From the NCBI RefSeq assembly GCF_902374955.1, contig NZ_CABKRX010000103.1:1-9705 (forward strand): DNA of 9,705 bases. Reading direction: 5' to 3'. Positions 6,181 to 9,705 of this stretch are shown here, one piece after another. Below the pieces are notes generated by a model. That model made no database searches, was not told the origin of the DNA, and saw only the letters and a program-made list of their open reading frames with translations. The stretch's first letter is position 1. Each line of letters starts with the position of its first letter. Position numbers and translations under genes: made by a program. This DNA is from Bacillus massilioanorexius (lineage in GTDB: Bacteria; Bacillota; Bacilli; Bacillales; DSM-1321).

Positions 6181-7020
6181 AAACTAGCGGTTGACGTGAA
6201 ATCATTCTCTAACAAAACAACAAACGTCTTACACCAAGCGAAAAACGTCCTCAACCCTTTACCACTAGTCAAAGCCTTACAATCCAAGCTGAAAACATCC
6301 ATCACGACCAATCTCTCTCAAACGCAAGCCTGGCTGAAAAAGCGAATAGAATCGATGAAGGAAATCAAGCTTTTCCCGATTCGAGGAGAAGAATATGCCT
6401 TAGCTGGAGTAGGAAAAAGCGCACCAGGATGGTACACCGTTCGTGATGGAATAGATGCATTCAAGAGAGCCGGAGATACAGTTGTTCGGATTGTTGGAGG
6501 GACGGAGAAGAAGGACGTTAAACATGTAAGTGGGGAATGGGTTGGTGTTGAGAATAAGGGTAATGTTTCTAATGAAAGAAAATCAATTAAGTTTGAAAGT
6601 ACCTATCAGGAGCGGCTTGCTCAAACTCCAGTGAATAACGGAGAATGGACTGGGCAACGTGGTGAATCTACTTTTATCCACGATAATAAAGAAATAAAAG
6701 AAATATTAAGTAAAGTTGATAAAAAAGGCATTGATTACTCTGATGCTGTTCCAGACTTTTCACCCGTTTCTAAAGGTAAGGTAGAGATTGAAGGAATGTC
6801 TGTTGATAGAAATGTAAACTTCAAAAAAGCAGATGAACGACTAGCAGAAGAATGGGGAGTAAAACCAAAAGAGGTAAGAAAGTGGAGAAAACAGAATCAA
6901 TATACATAGGATGAACTAAATGATAAAGTATCTATGGAACTTGTTCCTACAGTAATTAATGGTAAATTTAGTCACTTGGGTGGAGTATCAGAAGTAGGTA
7001 AAGCTGAAAAAAATAAGTAG
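6181..7020 (+). pseudogene. HNH (WHE-type, YobL-like) nuclease toxin, 5'-truncated and with a stop in the active site
   Basis: The frame after the TGA at 6178-6180 encodes a toxin linker (SNKTTNVLHQ, NPLPLVKALQS, then YALAGVGKSAPGWYTVRDG). Then comes a nuclease tip with the family landmarks ERLAQTPVNNGEWTGQRGES, DAVPDFSPVSKGKVEIEGM, DRNVNFKKADERLAEEWG and VRKWRKQNQYT. At the catalytic motif, where T-W-H-E-L-N-D is expected (as still seen at 9679-9699), the codons are ACA TAG GAT GAA CTT AAT GAT-like: Trp is TAG (6907-6909) and His is Asp. The frame then continues with recognisable MELVPTVINGKFSHLGG to a TAG at 7018-7020. The N-terminal LXG part is missing, and the only start in frame, a GTG at 6196, has no SD. 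The product would be a secreted nuclease of the HNH/Endo VII class, but this copy cannot be active. G+C drops after about 6530, marking the switch from core to exchangeable tip. Confidence 0.85.
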
Positions 7021-7032
7021 AAGGTGAAATTG

Positions 7033-7512
7033 ATGATACAGATTGAACATGAGACTTTTGGTGAATTAAGTTATGATTATGGGTGGAAAAGGGAAATAAA
7101 ATTAAGCTTATTTGGATATGAAAGAATAGTAACATTGATTATAGATGGGGATGATGATGCAGAATTTGAAGAAGCACAGGTATATGCGTATAATAGTTTT
7201 TTTAGAGATAAAGATAATCTGCTAAGACAGGCGGAGGATGCAATCTTGAAATATTACCTCGAGGTGTACATGGAATATAGAGAAAGACTAGGCGATCAGT
7301 TTGCTGATAAAATGGCACCTATTTTATCCACTAAGGAAGAGGTTGCTAAAATTGTTGAGCCAAAACAATTACTTTTTCCAATGGTTTTTGATGAAGATAT
7401 AAGACAAGTTGGGTTATTACTTGAATGTACTTGGGAGCCAGAGCACGGACTTGCAGTTAAGTTTGAAGATGAAGAAGTTATAGAAGTAGGTTATCAAGAT
7501 ATAGCACTTTGA
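7033..7512 (+). CDS. DUF6985-like immunity protein for the HNH toxin
   Basis: This is a 159-residue acidic cytoplasmic protein. The N-terminal IEHETFGELSYDYGWKREI and the C-terminal VGLLLECTWEPEHGLAVKFE, then IEVGYQDIAL, follow the pattern of the DUF6985 family (formerly grouped with DUF2004-like proteins), often found next to toxins in Bacillus. The frame could open at a GTG at 7024, but AAGGTG (7021-7026), 6 bases before the ATG at 7033, identifies that ATG as the start. The toxin reading frame ends at 7018-7020, 12 bases upstream, so toxin and immunity would have been translationally linked. By position it is the cognate immunity protein of the HNH nuclease, and it has stayed open although the nuclease is dead. 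The family name is recalled from pattern; the immunity role is inferred from position. Confidence 0.75.
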   Translation: MIQIEHETFGELSYDYGWKREIKLSLFGYERIVTLIIDGDDDAEFEEAQVYAYNSFFRDKDNLLRQAEDAILKYYLEVYMEYRERLGDQFADKMAPILSTKEEVAKIVEPKQLLFPMVFDEDIRQVGLLLECTWEPEHGLAVKFEDEEVIEVGYQDIAL

Positions 7513-7551
7513 TTGTGCACAAAAGTAGAATGAATATTTGTAAAAGTTTTA

Positions 7552-7903
7552 ATGAGTGGGATTGTGAAAAAACATGACCTTGATTTACTCCAAAATAAGC
7601 AATTTTTCTCATATTTGAATCAAAATTCAATGAAGTAAACAGACGTACGAGATTTGTTACAATGAAAAGAACAGAAAACGACCATATTAGTGTTGGCTAC
7701 AAGACAGCAAATAGCTTGTATGAGATTTATCACAAAGGTTATCGGGTACAAAAGAAGTATGGAAATAAAAGTTTCAATATATAGAAATTTTAAAAGATAA
7801 TGTACCTTATCCAGCCCCTAGTGACTTAATTATTTGAAATGAAGAGTTTTTATCACCACAGGAAGTAGTAAAAAAAGCCTTAGCTTATAAATACGAAAAA
7901 TAA
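7552..7903 (+). pseudogene. Small gene broken by frameshifts and stops, family unknown
   Basis: Three consecutive stretches in different frames read like parts of one protein. From the ATG at 7552: IVKKHDLDLLQNKQFFSYL to a TAA at 7636. From the ATG at 7662: KRTENDHISVGYKTANSLYE, then IYHKGYRVQKKYGNKSF, to a TAG at 7782. After a shift at about 7775: YIEILKDNVPYPAPSDLII, a TGA at 7835-7837 that is probably an old TGG (Trp), and NEEFLSPQEVVKKALAYKYEK to the TAA at 7901-7903. The last two stretches are the stronger evidence. A terminator follows at 7931-7967. It stands directly behind the DUF6985-like gene and could be a second immunity or accessory gene of that module. I do not recognise the family. 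Confidence 0.55.
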
Positions 7904-7930
7904 TTGTATTTAGAACACGTTTTAGTAGAA

Positions 7931-7967
7931 CCTTGAATGCTTATTTATTATTTAAGGCTTCTTTTTT
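7931..7967 (+). terminator. Intrinsic terminator
   Basis: A stem CCTTGAAT (7931-7938) / ATTTAAGG (7950-7957, one G-U pair), extended by flanking GAA/TTC pairing, is followed by a T-run (7962-7967). It closes the unit formed by the DUF6985-like gene and the broken gene at 7552-7903. Confidence 0.75.
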
Positions 7968-8126
7968 GTAGGGATACCTAGTGGAGATACGATTTTTATT
8001 GTAGAAGGAATATAAACACATGAAATTAAAATGAAACTAACGAACTCGATTAAGTGATATGTAAAAGATGACTAACTGTTACTATAAAACTTGTTAATTT
8101 AATGTCACATAAAAATATTTGGGCTT

Positions 8127-8163
8127 AAAGCATTTGATTGTCATTTAGGCATCAGGTGCTTTT
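8127..8163 (+). terminator. Terminator-like hairpin (recurring element, copy 2)
   Basis: The arms AAAGCATTTGAT (8127-8138) and ATCAGGTGCTTT (8151-8162) pair over 12 positions, two of them G-U, with the loop TGTCATTTAGGC. The T-run after it is only four bases, so termination may be weak. The 19-base segment 8124-8142 matches 9388-9406 at 17 positions, and its arm resembles the terminator at 5964-6001. Confidence 0.5.
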
Positions 8164-8230
8164 GGGTGCTTTAGGATAAGACAATTTAAAACAGTTAATG
8201 TTGAGAGATTATAAGATTATAATTTAGAAT

Positions 8231-8248
8231 ACTAGTAAGGTTACTAGT
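8231..8248. repeat. Perfect inverted repeat ACTAGTAA / TTACTAGT
   Basis: Eight-base arms (8231-8238 and 8241-8248) flank a central GG. A related imperfect version, ATTACTAG...CTAGTAAT, is at 9343-9367, and the two share the 10-mer GGTTACTAGT (8239-8248 and 9355-9364). Function unknown; no T-run, so it is not a terminator. Confidence 0.5.
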
Positions 8249-8301
8249 TATGGCGAAAATTTTAATAGAAAAGAAATACTTGTGTAATAAATATAGTCAG
8301 G

Positions 8302-8622
8302 TTACTCCTCAAGAATTAAACTATAGGATTTAGTAACGGCAAACGGTGCTTTAGCAACTTCGAAAATGAGTAGTGCCGTAGCCAAATTACGAGGGAAAAC
8401 TATTACATCACCAATCCCACATAATGTCTTTCGCACAGATAAGCTGAACTGAGTACCTATCAAGTGCCTACCATCATCATCAAGCAACCTATCTTCTCGA
8501 CCTACTGCCACTTGCATTGCTGGATTTCTTGTTCCTTTTTCAAGTATTAATTCTTCTGCATTTACATCTACGAAAGAAATTCCACCAAAAAAAGTATCTG
8601 TAAAAATTAAGCCGATTTTCAT
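8302..8622 (-). CDS. Minus-strand hypothetical ORF, 106 aa, probably 5'-truncated
   Basis: The frame runs from an ATG at 8622-8620 to a TAA at 8304-8302. The product (MKIGLIFTDTFFGGISFVDV..., then VGREDRLLDDDGRHLIGTQF, SVRKTLCGIGDVIVFPRNL and ALLIFEVAKAPFAVTKSYSL) alternates hydrophobic and charged stretches like a folded protein, and its codon choice looks genuine. The opposite strand here contains stops and no toxin resemblance until 8621. No SD precedes the ATG, and the base before it is the first base of the recognisable YeeF-like toxin tail, so the gene was probably cut at that junction. The layout mirrors 6003-6180: a minus-strand frame abutting a truncated toxin. I do not recognise the family. 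Confidence 0.45.
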   Translation of the reverse strand: MKIGLIFTDTFFGGISFVDVNAEELILEKGTRNPAMQVAVGREDRLLDDDGRHLIGTQFSLSVRKTLCGIGDVIVFPRNLATALLIFEVAKAPFAVTKSYSLILEE

Positions 8623-8719
8623 TGGGACTTCACTAAGACCAGATTCATATAAAGTAGTTTATGAAATTGAAGGCAAAGGATTATTTAAGAAAACCATTGA
8701 AAATAGAGCAGGAGGTTGA
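8621..8719 (+). pseudogene. Last 32 codons of a YeeF-like toxin
   Basis: The frame IGTSLRPDSYKVVYEIEG, then LFKKTIENRAGG, ends at TGA 8717-8719, two bases before the ATG of the DUF600 immunity gene, and its last codons contain the AGGAGG ribosome binding site of that gene. This tight coupling is the normal end of an LXG/YeeF toxin operon. In front of 8621 no toxin sequence is seen and there is no start, so only the 3' tip survives. YeeF of B. subtilis, paired with the DUF600 protein YezG, has a DNase tip; that this fragment belongs to the same family is inferred mainly from the immunity gene. Confidence 0.6.
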
Positions 8720-8721
8720 GT

Positions 8722-9207
8722 ATGGAAAAGGAAATGAATAAATTATATAGAGAGATAGCTGAAACAGTTAATGAAATGATTCCAGAAGATTGGAATAAAT
8801 TTCATTTTTATGCTCAAATATCAGAAACTGGGGGAGGAACTTACTTTTTTTATAATACACTTGAAAATAAGCAATATAAATATAGTTTAGAAGTTCCTTT
8901 CAAATATCAAATTGATGAAGATGAATTTGAGAGAAAAGAAGATGTTTTATTAAAATTGAGCAAGGAGCTTAGAAAGATTTTTAAAGATAATGAGCAGGAA
9001 CTTTGGTATTCTTTTACAATGTCTCTAGAGAGTAGTGGGAAATTTAAGTTGCATTATGATTATACAAATTGGTTTGACACAGAATATAGTTTTAGTGACC
9101 AGATGATGATCTGGAAAAATAAATATTTAGGTGATATACCAACTGATGAAAAGAATAAAGCATTAATTGATAAGTATCTTAATGAATTTCCAAATAATCC
9201 GATTTAA
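8722..9207 (+). CDS. yezG: DUF600 family immunity protein (YezG-like)
   Basis: This is a 161-residue acidic cytoplasmic protein of the DUF600/YezG family: MEKEMNKLYREIAETVNEMIPEDW at the start, a FHFYAQISETGG strand pair with YFFYN, the LLKLSKELRKIFKDNEQELW helix, then TMSLESSGKFKLHYDY and the LGDIPTDEKNKALIDKYL end. YezG neutralises the DNase tip of the YeeF toxin in B. subtilis by direct binding. AGGAGG (8710-8715), 6 bases before the ATG at 8722, fixes the start; the in-frame TTG at 8716 touches the SD and cannot be used. The gene is intact and full length although its toxin is reduced to 32 codons. No terminator lies immediately downstream; the first good one is at 9440-9485. Confidence 0.88.
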   Translation: MEKEMNKLYREIAETVNEMIPEDWNKFHFYAQISETGGGTYFFYNTLENKQYKYSLEVPFKYQIDEDEFERKEDVLLKLSKELRKIFKDNEQELWYSFTMSLESSGKFKLHYDYTNWFDTEYSFSDQMMIWKNKYLGDIPTDEKNKALIDKYLNEFPNNPI

Positions 9208-9221
9208 TTTAAAAAAACTGG

Positions 9222-9342
9222 ACAAAAAAGAAAAGTTATCTTGAAGAATTGACTTTATGATGGTTGTACCATCATAAGTTACTGTTTGCCCCCATCTCGT
9301 GACACAATAAAATAAGACACTCGAACTTAGACGAAATGACAT
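9222..9342 (-). pseudogene. Minus-strand gene fragment related to 6003-6180
   Basis: Read from an ATG at 9342-9340, the minus strand gives SFRLSSSVLFYCVTRWGQ, then TVTYDGTTIIKS, before running into the antisense of the DUF600 gene without its own stop. The DGTTI segment and its DNA (ATGATGG-TTGTACCATCA on the plus strand, 9257-9274) match the corresponding place in 6058-6075 (ATGATGTTTGTACCATCA) at 17 of 18 bases, with looser similarity on both sides. This suggests a decayed copy of the same unknown gene tail. The limits are uncertain. Confidence 0.3.
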
Positions 9343-9387
9343 ATTACTAGATAGGGTTACTAGTAATAAACACAGAGAATATGTGTA

Positions 9388-9406
9388 CTTAAAGCTCTTG
9401 ATTGTC
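9388..9406. repeat. Direct repeat of 8124-8142 (recurring element, copy 3)
   Basis: The 19-mer CTTAAAGC-TC-TTGATTGTC agrees with CTTAAAGC-AT-TTGATTGTC at 8124-8142 in 17 positions. At 8124 it forms the left arm of a hairpin; here the right arm is not preserved, so the element looks like a degenerate former terminator behind the DUF600 gene. Confidence 0.5.
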
Positions 9407-9439
9407 TATTATAGATGAGATGTATATAGCAAAATAAAA

Positions 9440-9485
9440 GTGCAGACTTATATAATGTTTTTGTATAGAGTCTAGCACTTTTTTT
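9440..9485 (+). terminator. Intrinsic terminator behind the DUF600 module
   Basis: The arms GTGC-A-GACT (9440-9448) and AGTC-TA-GCAC (9469-9478) pair with a small internal mismatch, around a 20-base AT-rich loop, and are followed by a run of seven Ts (9479-9485). It is the first good terminator after the DUF600 gene. Confidence 0.75.
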
Positions 9486-9546
9486 CGTGCAAAAAAGTCT
9501 TGCCGTCATCCCAAATCACTCTACTGTATAGGTGTCGAATCTAACA

Positions 9547-9705
9547 GTGAAAGTAAGAAAGGGTCCTAGCAATGCTGATGAATAATTATCTAAAAAATGG
9601 AGTGCACCAGATCAAAAATGGACAGAAGAAGATATAGCTGATTGGAGAGAAGATAATAAATATACTAATTTAACTTGGCATGAACTTAATGATTTGGAAA
9701 CTATT
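9547..9705 (+). pseudogene. Second HNH (WHE-type) toxin C-terminus, with an in-frame stop, running off the window
   Basis: The frame reads VKVRKGPSNADE, a TAA at 9583-9585, then LSKKWSAPDQKWTEEDIADW and REDNKYTNLTWHELNDLETI to the window end. ADE.L..KW...W+E.N..TWHELND is the same nuclease tip as at 6790-6960 (ADERLAEEWG...WRKQNQYT), but here the catalytic Trp-His-Glu is intact. The TAA falls where the other copy has Arg; a CAA-to-TAA change would explain it. There is no start codon or SD after the stop and only about 17 open codons before it, so it is an orphan, disabled tip. The remainder, and perhaps an immunity gene, lies beyond 9705. Confidence 0.7.

Larger units (their letters stand above)
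7968..8301. other. Non-coding spacer with two hairpin-forming elements
   Basis: No reading frame here looks coding. The stretch holds the terminator-like hairpin at 8127-8162 and the palindrome at 8231-8248 (both listed), and otherwise AT-rich sequence without a promoter I can defend. Confidence 0.5.

Noticed and set aside
6181..6311. 5' extension of the minus-strand frame at 6003-6180 into the toxin
   Set aside because: This part is simply antisense to the toxin coding sequence; only the part below 6180 looks like protein.
9255..9277. Hairpin TTATGATGG-TTGTA-CCATCATAA as a regulatory stem-loop
   Set aside because: It lacks a T-run, and the same bases sit in a minus-strand coding-like segment shared with 6058-6075, where the symmetry is weaker; the symmetry is more likely incidental.
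1..9705. tRNA, rRNA, CRISPR array, riboswitch or transposase genes
   Set aside because: No CCA-ended cloverleaf, rRNA-like sequence, regularly spaced repeat, T-box or other riboswitch core, or transposase motif was seen on either strand.

Overview
The window looks like chromosomal DNA of a low-GC, endospore-forming Bacillota, most likely Bacillus or a close relative. The reasons are the strong AT bias, Bacillus-type Shine-Dalgarno (SD) sequences (AGGAGG, GGAGG), a DnaA domain I close to that of Bacillus subtilis, and LXG-type polymorphic toxin and immunity remnants of the YobL and YeeF/YezG kind. The genus cannot be fixed from the sequence alone.

Left part (1-1120): a short minus-strand open frame ends in a strong minus-strand terminator. 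After a plus-strand terminator and about 370 bases of AT-rich DNA comes a 149-residue protein made of a coiled coil followed by a solitary DnaA domain I, with no AAA+ or DNA-binding domain. It has its own terminator.

Middle-left (1120-3930): two consecutive MFS nitrate/nitrite transporters, 47 bases apart, closed by a strong terminator. The first resembles the E. coli NarK type (NarK2, antiporter-like). The second resembles the NarK1, symporter-like branch. Together they reproduce as separate genes the pair that is fused in some denitrifiers, and they would import nitrate and exchange it for nitrite. No nitrate reductase gene lies in the window.

Right part (about 4380-9705): a decayed polymorphic-toxin locus. 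An LXG domain (the N-terminal domain that targets toxins to the Esx/type VII secretion system) is cut off after about 108 residues. It is followed by a series of 3'-end modules, each a broken toxin C-terminus plus an immunity gene that is open: (i) an HNH-like toxin remnant with two stops, an unrecognised 100-codon frame, and an Imm6-like immunity gene; (ii) the middle and C-terminus of an HNH (WHE/YobL-like) nuclease toxin whose catalytic Trp-His is now stop-Asp, plus a DUF6985-like immunity gene; (iii) a frameshifted small gene; (iv) the last 32 codons of a YeeF-like toxin plus a DUF600/YezG immunity gene; (v) at the window edge, another HNH toxin C-terminus with an intact TWHE motif but an upstream in-frame TAA. 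In this window no toxin reading frame is intact, whereas the three recognised immunity genes are open and have good ribosome binding sites. The simplest reading is an immunity-only array that would protect against toxins of related strains.

Between the modules lie related terminator-like hairpins and minus-strand gene fragments that are cut at the toxin junctions. This suggests that the array grew by recombination of whole 3' modules, carrying along the terminator and the tail of a convergent neighbour gene. This is inference from reading the sequence; no database search was possible.
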